Positions 1 to 5,264 of a DNA stretch of 5,264 bases are shown piece after piece. The stretch covers positions 1 to 5,264 of the forward strand of contig WTGR01000148.1 of NCBI GenBank assembly GCA_011523485.1. Reading direction: 5' to 3'. How positions within the stretch are numbered: the first letter of the stretch is position 1; every line of letters begins with the position of its first letter. A program made the translations under genes and the position numbers. The notes under the pieces are model-generated. The model did no database searches. It was not told where the DNA came from and was given only the letters and a program-made list of their open reading frames with translations. The stretch comes from Acidobacteriota bacterium (GTDB taxonomy: Bacteria; Acidobacteriota; Vicinamibacteria; Vicinamibacterales; UBA8438).

Positions 1-236
1 TCGAAGCCGTGCAGGACGGCGGACTCGTCGTCGACGCGCACCAGCATGCCGCAGCGATCGTCCGCGCCGCCGCCGATTGCGTCCAACGCCTCCGCCAGCG
101 CCGCCGGGTCCGACGCGCCCCAGATGCAGACCCGCGCGCCGGCGGCGCGGAGGGTCTGCGCGATCGCGAGGCCGATGTTCCGGCTGCCGCCGGTCACCAG
201 GGCCACTTCGGCGCCCAGATCGGGAGATAGGCTCAT
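1..236 (-). CDS. Short-chain dehydrogenase/reductase (SDR), N-terminal fragment
   Basis: This is the first 78 codons of an NAD(P)-dependent oxidoreductase of the SDR superfamily; the rest lies beyond the left edge. Seen in the sequence: the protein starts MSLSPDLGAEVALVTGGSRN, and T15-G16-G17-S18-R19-N20-I21-G22 is the classic TGxxxxIG cofactor-binding turn between beta1 and alphaA. A second strand follows (about residues 34-39, ARVCIW), then an Asp in the expected beta3-end position (VDDESAV, about residues 68-74). The catalytic Ser-Tyr-Lys residues would lie outside the window, so activity and substrate cannot be judged. Codons are strongly GC-ending, as expected of a real gene. The start is the ATG whose complement is 234-236; no clear Shine-Dalgarno sequence precedes it. 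It is transcribed away from the sigma factor gene, and nothing suggests a shared function. Family assignment is firm; the specific role is unknown. Confidence 0.86.
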   Translation of the reverse strand, partial: MSLSPDLGAEVALVTGGSRNIGLAIAQTLRAAGARVCIWGASDPAALAEALDAIGGGADDRCGMLVRVDDESAVLHGF

Positions 237-406
237 GTCGATGACCGCGCCCGATGTTACCAAAGCAGGCGGAGGCCCATTACCTCGCCTCGTCGGGCTT
301 GCGAACGAGCGAGTGGCGCCTCTCACCGGTCGATCGGGCTGCGGTTTGATTTATCGTGTTCGTATTCGGCTGGTAAGTGTGTTTTTCATGTCAATTTGGG
401 CGGCGA

Positions 407-422
407 ATGTGAAATATCACAT
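407..422. promoter_or_regulatory. Candidate operator: ATGTGA-N4-TCACAT dyad
   Basis: Two perfect 6-bp inverted arms (407-412 and 417-422) flank an AATA spacer. The TGTGA/TCACA half-sites resemble those of CRP/FNR-superfamily regulators. The 4-bp spacing is FNR-like rather than the 6 bp of enteric CRP. The centre (414.5) lies 41.5 bp upstream of the sigma factor ATG, which is the classical class II activator position if transcription starts at or within about 2 nt of that ATG. The regulator itself is not in the window, so its identity is inference. Confidence 0.45.
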
Positions 423-441
423 GAGAACTACTGCAGCGATG

Positions 442-447
442 TATGAT
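442..447 (+). promoter_or_regulatory. Candidate -10 box (TATGAT) for the sigma-kinase pair
   Basis: TATGAT matches the sigma-70 -10 consensus at five of six positions and ends 8 nt before the sigma factor ATG at 456, implying a leaderless or very short leader. No good -35 element lies 16-18 bp upstream; the dyad at 407-422 occupies that place instead, as expected of an activator-dependent promoter. No Shine-Dalgarno sequence is visible before the ATG, which agrees with a leaderless mRNA. Confidence 0.4.
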
Positions 448-455
448 TCGCTGTC

Positions 456-1076
456 ATGCCACCCGGCCTCGATCCCGACTCGCCCCGGCATGGCGGCGAA
501 TCTGCTTCCGGCGGGTCCACCTTGGAGCGGCGTCTCCTCGATCGGGCACGGCGGGGCAGTCGGTCGGCGATCGACACGCTCTTCACGCGATACAGGTCCT
601 GGCTCCGGCGGAGGTCACGGGGCCGCCTGCCGCCGTGGGCGCGTGACGGCATCGATACCAGCGACGTAGTCCAGGACGCGCTGCACCAGACCTTTGCAAG
701 GCTCGAGTCGTTCGAATCGAAACACGCCAGGGCGCTCCAGGGGTACCTGTTGCGTGCTGTCGAGAACCGGATCATTGACCAGTCGCGACGCGCCAGGCGT
801 CGTCTGAACGTGATCATGCCCGATGGATCCGCTCCACCGTCCGACGGTGCGGCGCCGCAGCACCAGCAGTTCGTCAATGATGAGACCCGGAGGCGCTACG
901 CGAGCGGACTGGAGCGCTTGGCGGACCGCGACCGCCGGCTGATCGTCGGGCGGGCGGAGCTCGGATACAGCTACCGTCAGATCGCTTTCATGGAGCGTCT
1001 GTCCAGCGAAGCAGTGGCGCGCAAGGCGCTGGCACGGGCGTTGAGAAGGCTGGTCGACATCATGTCGAATGCCTGA
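456..1076 (+). CDS. ECF-type RNA polymerase sigma factor (sigma-70 family)
   Basis: This 206-aa alternative sigma factor should direct RNA polymerase to a specific set of promoters. Seen: region 2 spans about residues 27-116, with the core-binding/-10 segment D67-T-S-D-V-V-Q-D74 followed by a basic helix (residues 105-116, rich in Arg). A polar linker (about 120-143) follows. Region 4 (about 145-203) has the helix-turn-helix YSYRQIAFMERLSSEAVARK at 171-190. There is no region 1 or 3 and no extra C-terminal domain, which is ECF architecture. The LLDRARRG and D(x)SD(V/L)VQ style resembles the planctomycete/acidobacterial ECF subfamilies. An in-frame TGA at 444-446 limits extension, so ATG 456 is the first ATG available; TTG 522 is a possible alternative. 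There is no Shine-Dalgarno sequence. The gene overlaps the downstream kinase by 8 nt, so the two are probably co-translated. No anti-sigma factor gene is visible, so control by the adjacent kinase is the natural hypothesis. Confidence 0.92.
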   Translation: MPPGLDPDSPRHGGESASGGSTLERRLLDRARRGSRSAIDTLFTRYRSWLRRRSRGRLPPWARDGIDTSDVVQDALHQTFARLESFESKHARALQGYLLRAVENRIIDQSRRARRRLNVIMPDGSAPPSDGAAPQHQQFVNDETRRRYASGLERLADRDRRLIVGRAELGYSYRQIAFMERLSSEAVARKALARALRRLVDIMSNA

Positions 1077-3792
1077 AGACGCTCCCGGGGACGTCGTCGG
1101 CGACGCGGTGGACGCCGTCACGTTGAACCAGGACGTGCACTGGGAGCGGTGCGCAAGACTGGCCAGGCCGGTCGAGCGCCGCGCCCTCGACACGCTGCGA
1201 GAGCTCTCCCGGATCTTCGCGGGCAGCGACGCTGCAGGGATCGAGCCGCCGACCGCGCCGGAGCTTCCCGTCGGCTTTCACGCAGGCGCCTTCATTCGCC
1301 GCGCCGTCCACGTCCTCATGGCCGCCGCCGCGATCCAGGTGGCGGCGACGTTGCTGCTGCTGCCCTGGAGATGGGAAGACTACCATCGGACGCACGGAGA
1401 CGTGGCGGTCTATGCGGCGATCCTGCTCGCCGGATACGGCGTGAGTGCCGCCCTGCTGCTGTTCGCAGGCCGTCGTGACCGGCGGACCTGGTTGCTGGGC
1501 GGCTTCTTCCTCTTTAGGGCCACGCTCGCACCGCTGCACATGCTTCCGAGTTTTCTGGGGCAGGTGCCGCCATTCGCCCTGTCGGAGGCTTTCGCTTGGG
1601 ACACGCCCCTGCCGACCGTCGTGTTCGTGCACTTGTCGTATCCGCTGGTGTTCGCGATATCGCCTGCGTTCCTGTGGGCGTTTGCCAGAGAGTGCCCTCG
1701 GGTCCATCGGCGGACCCGGCTGGACGATCTCGCGCGGGGGATGGTTCCCGTCAGCGTGGCGATCGGTTGCGCCATGTGTGCCTGGCTTGCGTCGATCTAC
1801 GCGGCGGGATTGGCCGGCGCCGCGGTCAGTGGAGGTTTCTACGTGGCGGTCCTCGATGGAACCGCCGCCGCCGCATCCGTGTTGTCGCTGGCTGCCGTAG
1901 TGGTGGTCGTGCTGCGGGCGCACACCGCGCCGGCCGCCGAGGTGCGGCGCGTCGTCGTGTTCAGTCTCGGGTTCCTGGTGTGGGTGGGACTGGGCACGGC
2001 GTACGACCTCGTCGAGGCGCTGTCGCCCGGATCCTGGGTGTCGAACTATGAACCGGGCGCGGTCCTTGCGGTCGTGCAACTGATCCGTTTCCCGGGGATG
2101 GTGCTGTTGTGGTACTCGGTGCTCGCGGTCCGTGTGCCCCACCCCCGCGAGATGATCCGCGCCGGATACAAACGGCTGTTGGTGAGCCCCGGACTGCTTG
2201 GGGGGGCGGCCGTCGCGCCGGTCGTCGGTGTCGGTTGGCTGCTGTGGAGCAACTCCGATCAGGAAGTGGGCGCGGTCGTCGCGAGTCCGCTGGCGCAGTC
2301 GCTGACCGCGGCGGCCGGGATTCTGCTGGTCCTGGCCATCAACCGCGAACGCTTTCTCCGTCGTCTGGACGCCTGGGTATATCCGGAGGCTTCGGACCAG
2401 CCGCAGTTCCTGGCCGTGGCCACCGCGGCCCTGGCGAAGGCCGAACGGATGGCGGTCATCGGCCGGACGCTGACGCGCGCGATCAAGCGCGGCTGCGGCT
2501 CGCCCGGCAAGCTGCTCGTGGCAGACGACGCGCCGTCGGACACGGGCGATTTCAAGCCGGCGGACACCGCAATCGCTCCCTTGTCGCGGACTTCGGCAAT
2601 CGTCCACATCCTGACGGAAGCCGGCGGGTCGTTGCGGGTTCACCCGAGCGATACGAAGTCGCTCTTCGGCCTGCTGCCGGCCAGGGACGCGGCGTGGGTG
2701 GCGCAGACGGACGCCGACGTGATCGTGGCAGTCCCCGGCCCCGGCGCCGAAGTCGTCGGCATCCTCGTGGTGGGGCGGCGTTTCGACGACCGGATCGTGC
2801 GCGCTGCGGACGTCACGTTCCTGGAAGTGCTGGCATCGGCTGCGGGGCAGGCGGTGATGCGCCTGCGGCTGTTGTACGGGTCGAAACCTCGGCTGGAGCC
2901 GCCGCCGGCGCTCGAATGTCCCGCGTGTGGATGCGTTGCAGGGTCGGAGGAGCCTCGCGGGTGCGCCTGCGGGCCGGCGTACGTAGAGACGGAGGTTCCA
3001 CGGCTGCTGGCGGGCAAGTTCCGGCTGACGCGGCGGCTGGGCGCCGGTGGGATGGGGGCGGTCTACCTGGCGCACGATGTCCGGCTCGATCGCTACGTGG
3101 CGGTGAAGACTCTGGCCGGGAGGTCCGTGTCGCGGATGATGGTGCTGCAGCCCGAGGCATGGGCCATGGCGAGGGTGGCGCACGCGGCGGTGGCTCAGAT
3201 CTACGGCGTCGAATCGTGGCGCGGGCGCCCGTTCCTGGTCGTCGAGTTCCTGCCCGGCGGCACGCTCGCGGCCCGGCTCGGGGAGGGACCGATCCCGGCG
3301 CCGCGGTCGGTTGCCATGACCATCCATCTCGCCGAGGCGCTGGCGGCGTTGCACCGGGCGGGGTATCTGCACGCGGACGTCAAGCCGAGCAACGTCGGGT
3401 TCACGGCGGACGGCTTGCCGAAGCTGCTGGACTTCGGTCTGGCCCGGCCGGCCAACAATGCGGCAGTGGCCGGCGGCACGCTGCGCTATCTGTCGCCGGA
3501 GGTGCTGTCGGGCCGGCCCGCCGAGGCGGCCGACGATGTCTGGTCCCTGTGCGTGGTCCTCTACGAGATGGTATCGGGTGACCACCCGTTCGCGGGTGGC
3601 AAGGCCGAAGACGTGGCCGATCGTATTCGGCGCCAACGCCTCGGTCGCCGTGCGCGGTCCGCATCGGACACGGCGATGCAATCGGCGGTGGTCGCGTTCG
3701 CGGCGACGGTGCTGGGGGCTGCCCGGCCCGCACGTCCGGCGACGGCGCGCGCCTTCGCTGATGCACTTGGCGGGGTGCTGGGCAAGAAATAA
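1069..3792 (+). CDS. Multi-pass membrane sensor Ser/Thr protein kinase (7TM/GAF-type sensor, Hanks kinase at C-terminus)
   Basis: This 907-aa protein very likely phosphorylates Ser/Thr on protein targets in response to a membrane or intracellular signal. Order of parts: residues 1-78 are soluble. About 79-424 hold roughly ten hydrophobic segments (for example 79-99, 113-133, 182-205, 260-282, 295-313, 330-355, 372-394, 406-424). About 440-605 is GAF-like, ending in a typical VVGILVVGRRFDD strand plus final helix. Residues 617-634 hold a Cys cluster (C617, C620, C622, C632, C634), possibly a zinc ribbon. About 651-905 is the kinase. Kinase motifs: Gly loop LGAGGMGAVYLA (657-668), ATP Lys K680, probable alphaC Glu E696, catalytic loop H768-A-D770-VKPSN775, D788-F-G790, SPE at 809-811, D823-V-W-S. 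All catalytic residues are present. HAD replaces HRD, making it a non-RD kinase, and the activation segment is short (19 residues between DFG and the SPE at 809) with T804 the only Ser/Thr before it. The kinase sits after the membrane part, the reverse of PASTA kinases. The start ATG overlaps the sigma stop (ATGCCTGA), suggesting translational coupling. Confidence 0.94.
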   Translation: MPEDAPGDVVGDAVDAVTLNQDVHWERCARLARPVERRALDTLRELSRIFAGSDAAGIEPPTAPELPVGFHAGAFIRRAVHVLMAAAAIQVAATLLLLPWRWEDYHRTHGDVAVYAAILLAGYGVSAALLLFAGRRDRRTWLLGGFFLFRATLAPLHMLPSFLGQVPPFALSEAFAWDTPLPTVVFVHLSYPLVFAISPAFLWAFARECPRVHRRTRLDDLARGMVPVSVAIGCAMCAWLASIYAAGLAGAAVSGGFYVAVLDGTAAAASVLSLAAVVVVVLRAHTAPAAEVRRVVVFSLGFLVWVGLGTAYDLVEALSPGSWVSNYEPGAVLAVVQLIRFPGMVLLWYSVLAVRVPHPREMIRAGYKRLLVSPGLLGGAAVAPVVGVGWLLWSNSDQEVGAVVASPLAQSLTAAAGILLVLAINRERFLRRLDAWVYPEASDQPQFLAVATAALAKAERMAVIGRTLTRAIKRGCGSPGKLLVADDAPSDTGDFKPADTAIAPLSRTSAIVHILTEAGGSLRVHPSDTKSLFGLLPARDAAWVAQTDADVIVAVPGPGAEVVGILVVGRRFDDRIVRAADVTFLEVLASAAGQAVMRLRLLYGSKPRLEPPPALECPACGCVAGSEEPRGCACGPAYVETEVPRLLAGKFRLTRRLGAGGMGAVYLAHDVRLDRYVAVKTLAGRSVSRMMVLQPEAWAMARVAHAAVAQIYGVESWRGRPFLVVEFLPGGTLAARLGEGPIPAPRSVAMTIHLAEALAALHRAGYLHADVKPSNVGFTADGLPKLLDFGLARPANNAAVAGGTLRYLSPEVLSGRPAEAADDVWSLCVVLYEMVSGDHPFAGGKAEDVADRIRRQRLGRRARSASDTAMQSAVVAFAATVLGAARPARPATARAFADALGGVLGKK

Positions 3793-3876
3793 TAGACCGA
3801 ATTTTTTCGCTACTCGCGTGCCGCGTTTCTGCTCTTCGGACGTCTACCAGCGTACGAATTGAGACTCATCCTCTAC

Positions 3877-3961
3877 TGGCCGGAGCGCGATCTCAGAATG
3901 AGAGTGTACCCGGCGGCCGCCAGCGGCATCACCGTAGAGCGAGATCGGCGGTCTCCGGCCA
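3877..3961. repeat. Imperfect inverted repeat, 85 bp end to end
   Basis: TGGCCGGAG (3877-3885) is perfectly complementary to CTCCGGCCA (3953-3961). Inside these, CGATCTC (3888-3894) pairs with GAGATCG (3941-3947). The two arms are separated by an asymmetric internal loop of 2 and 5 nt, and the central loop is 46 nt. The 16 paired positions make a strong hairpin if transcribed. No target-site duplication is visible next to the ends. It could be a remnant of a small mobile element with terminal inverted repeats, or a structured element between the kinase and protease genes. No T-tract follows it, so it is not a standard terminator. Confidence 0.5.
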
Positions 3962-4062
3962 CGATGCGGGCGTCGTAGCCCGAAGAGGCCCCATGGGAGC
4001 GCAATCGATGGAACTCACGACCTCGGATCGCCCGGCGGCGGCCGTGGTGGACATCCGCGTCG

Positions 4063-4101
4063 GGGCTTGCGGAGCACAAGCCCAAGGGAGAGTCCCGCAA
4101 G
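4063..4101 (+). promoter_or_regulatory. Leader with alternative hairpins around the protease ribosome binding site
   Basis: GGGCTTG (4063-4069) can pair with CAAGCCC (4077-4083) around a 7-nt loop. Alternatively CTTGCGG (4066-4072) can pair with CCGCAAG (4095-4101). The two stems share 4066-4069, so they exclude each other. The second encloses the Shine-Dalgarno sequence AAGGGAG (4084-4090) and ends on the G of the GTG start at 4101. A small GGGA/TCCC hairpin (4086-4089 with 4093-4096) could also mask the ribosome binding site. The arrangement would allow translational control, but this is inference and no known riboswitch class was recognised. Confidence 0.3.
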
Positions 4102-4768
4102 TGACCGTCCGGAGGTCAGAACCGTTCGCTCGCCACAGCCGGAGATGGACCGCGCCTTGGGCACCGGTTGTCCGGACGGTTCTTGCCCTGCTTCTGATCC
4201 TGGCCTCTGGAGGCGTCGGTCGCGCTGTCGACCGCGTCCGCGTAGAGACGGGTGTCGACAAGGCCGCCGCCGCGCTGGGCGTGTCGGGAGCGGGCGTCAT
4301 TGTCGCGATCCTGGACCGCGGCATCGACTGGGAGAGCAACGACTTCCGCAACAGGGATGGCACGACGCGCATCGCCTACATCTTCGACTTGTGTGACGAA
4401 GCGGGCGCCGACGACGTGGAGAACAGCTACGGACGCGGCACCCTCTACACGAGGCGGCAGATCGATCGGGCGCTTGCCGCCGGCACCACGCTGGCAACGC
4501 GGGATGCCGTCGGTCACGGTACGACAACAACCGGCATCGCCGCCGGGAACGGCCGCAACAGTCTCGACCGAAAGTACCGAGGTGTGGCGCCGAACGCCAC
4601 GATCATCGCGGTGAAGATCGTGGGCGGAGAGGGGGGAAATTGCAAGAGACAGCACGGACCGACGAGTTCACCGGGCAGACCCCGAACACGCTGTGGGGGT
4701 ATGGCAAGGTGGATGCGTTCGAGGCGCTCATGGCGGTGCGGCGCGAGTCCGTCGAACGGCGTAACTGA
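4101..4768 (+). pseudogene. S8 (subtilisin-family) serine protease, broken by an internal deletion with loss of frame
   Basis: An intact homologue would be a secreted peptidase with an Asp-His-Ser triad. Numbered from GTG 4101: a basic n-region (RRSEPFARHSRR) and hydrophobic stretch 23-39 form a signal peptide with likely cleavage near R41-A42. Catalytic Asp72 lies in VAILDRGID, and catalytic His139 lies in VGHGTTTTGIAAGNG. The motif GVAPNATIIAVKI follows at 161-173. Family similarity stops near 4620-4640. It resumes in another reading frame (codon phase of 4640) with LQETARTDEFTG, then TPNTLWGYGKVDAF, the standard C-terminal end of the family, and stops at TGA 4766-4768. The stretch that should carry the oxyanion Asn and the GTSMAAP-type Ser is absent, so no active protease can be made. 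The original frame runs on to TAA 4848-4850 through meaningless sequence. GTG 4101 is preferred because AAGGGAG lies 10 nt upstream and gives a normal signal peptide; ATG 3993 or 4008 would add 36 or 31 residues. It could be a true deletion or an assembly error. Confidence 0.85.
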
Positions 4769-4795
4769 CCCGGCTCCGCCTCCAGGGGCGGCGAT

Positions 4796-4825
4796 CACGG
4801 CGGCGCGGTTCTGCACGGCGCCGTG
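4796..4825 (+). terminator. Weak candidate terminator hairpin after the protease remnant
   Basis: CACGGCG (4796-4802) pairs with CGCCGTG (4819-4825) across a 16-nt loop, followed by only three T residues. The right side is also a perfect 12-bp palindrome, CACGGCGCCGTG (4814-4825). It begins 27 nt after the TGA of the protease remnant. The large loop and short T-run make a real intrinsic terminator doubtful. Confidence 0.2.
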
Positions 4826-5041
4826 TTTGACGCGTCGAGGAGTCGGGTAAGTTCACGGCCCGGCGCAGAGGAGCGGGCCAACGGGTTCGGGGTCCCCGCC
4901 TCGGCGAGCGCGTCTACCTGCTCGTCCTCGGATGGGAGCCCGCGCAGCGGGCGGATGTTTGAGCACGTGGTCGAGCGACAGCAGCCGGCGCAGCACGTCC
5001 GGCCGGATACCGACGTGCCAAGGGCGACCCGCCCGCAAGGC

Positions 5042-5070
5042 TGGACGGGCCACTCCGCAGCAACTACGAT
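5042..5070 (+). promoter_or_regulatory. Candidate leaderless promoter (TGGACG-N17-TACGAT)
   Basis: TGGACG (5042-5047) and TACGAT (5065-5070) each match four of six consensus -35 and -10 positions, with the ideal 17-bp spacing. The -10-like box ends 7 nt before the GTG at 5078, and no Shine-Dalgarno sequence is visible, so the transcript could begin at or near the start codon. Matches this weak occur by chance. Confidence 0.28.
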
Positions 5071-5077
5071 TGGCCCC

Positions 5078-5264
5078 GTGCGTGGGCTCCTGAACCTCAT
5101 CTCCGGCGATTTGGCAGTTCAACTGTTGGTGCGTCTCATCGGTCTGATCATTGCAGGCTCCTTGTTGGCTTTCGTGGTGGGATGGTTCGAAGCATTCGCC
5201 GAAGGCGATTTCCTGTACCCATTCCGCGCTTTGGAGAGGGTCCTTGTCGTGTTCGGCCTGCTTC
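5078..5264 (+). CDS. Membrane protein of unknown function, N-terminal fragment
   Basis: An open frame from GTG 5078 runs off the right edge after 62 complete codons. The translation begins MRGLLNLISGDLAVQLLVRL. Residues about 16-37 form a clear hydrophobic helix ending in VVGWF, followed by an acidic/aromatic loop (EAFAEGDFLYPF, about 38-49) and the start of a second hydrophobic segment from about residue 54. This looks like a small multi-pass inner-membrane protein. The family is not recognised. Codon use (several TTG, GCA, GTT and ATT) is less GC-biased than in the kinase. The frame stays open upstream of 5078, with another GTG at 5015, so the start is uncertain; 5078 is chosen because the protein-like composition begins there and a -10-like box lies just upstream. 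Confidence 0.5.
   Translation, partial: MRGLLNLISGDLAVQLLVRLIGLIIAGSLLAFVVGWFEAFAEGDFLYPFRALERVLVVFGLL

Larger units (their letters stand above)
4769..5077. other. 309-bp stretch without a convincing intact gene; possible decayed minus-strand gene
   Basis: No intact gene is supported here. On the minus strand, one frame reads RPWHVGIRPDVLRRLLSLDH in the 5020-4960 area with GC-ending codons. A neighbouring frame continues with a coding-like stretch (LPSEDEQVDALAEAGTPNPL and on to about 4840). The switch falls near 4938-4952, where GCCCGC and GCGGGC form a 6-bp hairpin with a 3-nt loop. This could be a frameshifted remnant of an unidentified gene, but the protein is not recognised and chance open frames are common at this GC content. 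A further hairpin at 4796-4825 is listed separately. Confidence 0.25.

Noticed and set aside
407..422. Enteric CRP site
   Set aside because: CRP consensus has a 6-bp spacer between TGTGA and TCACA; here it is 4 bp, so only a CRP/FNR-superfamily-like dyad is claimed.
2109..3581. 490-codon plus-strand open frame inside the kinase gene
   Set aside because: Arg/Gly-rich shadow in the +1/+2 frame of the kinase; no recognisable motif.
1060..3681. Long open frame of 873 codons on the minus strand opposite the kinase gene
   Set aside because: Low-complexity Arg/Gly/His/Gln-rich translation with no domain motif; it mirrors the GC-rich codons of the kinase gene, which has clear catalytic motifs.
3793..3830. 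Run of T residues just after the kinase stop as an intrinsic terminator
   Set aside because: The T-run (about 3801-3808) is not preceded by a stable GC-rich hairpin; only 4-bp pairings are possible.
3877..3961. Complete insertion sequence
   Set aside because: Only 85 bp long, no transposase and no visible target duplication.
3873..4100. 75-codon minus-strand open frame across the inverted repeat
   Set aside because: Composition is unremarkable, no motif, and it overlaps the inverted repeat and the protease leader; no support as a gene.

Overview
This is a GC-rich bacterial window. It combines an ECF-type sigma factor, a large membrane-embedded Hanks-type Ser/Thr kinase and a secreted subtilisin-like protease of the 'GHGTTT' kind. 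That mix, with the kinase's ComP-like 7TM-GAF sensor module, suggests Acidobacteriota (Vicinamibacteria-like) or, less likely, Planctomycetota. This assignment rests on gene content and style, not on a marker gene.

Layout. Positions 1-236 (minus strand) hold the N-terminal part of a short-chain dehydrogenase/reductase that runs off the left edge. It is divergent from the next gene. The AT-richer gap (237-455) carries a 16-bp dyad, ATGTGA-N4-TCACAT (407-422), and a TATGAT -10-like box (442-447). Both are placed so that they could drive a leaderless or nearly leaderless transcript of the sigma gene. Positions 456-1076 encode a 206-aa ECF sigma factor of the planctomycete/acidobacterial type. 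Its stop codon overlaps by 8 nt the start of a 907-aa protein (1069-3792). That protein has about ten membrane spans, a GAF-like domain, a small Cys cluster and a C-terminal Ser/Thr kinase domain. The two genes form a tightly coupled pair: most plausibly a signalling unit in which the membrane kinase senses something and modulates its cognate sigma factor.

The interval 3793-4100 contains an 85-bp imperfect inverted repeat (3877-3961). It also contains a leader (4063-4101) with two mutually exclusive stems around the probable ribosome binding site of the next gene. Positions 4101-4768 are a broken S8 (subtilisin family) protease. Signal peptide, catalytic Asp and catalytic His are intact, but the sequence then jumps, out of frame, to the extreme C-terminus of the family. 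The stretch that should carry the oxyanion Asn and catalytic Ser is missing.

Positions 4769-5077 hold no convincing intact gene. There are a few hairpins and possible traces of a frameshifted minus-strand gene. From about 5078 to the right edge runs the N-terminus of an unidentified small membrane protein, with codon use less GC-biased than the kinase and possibly a leaderless GTG start. No tRNA, rRNA, CRISPR array or intact insertion sequence was seen.
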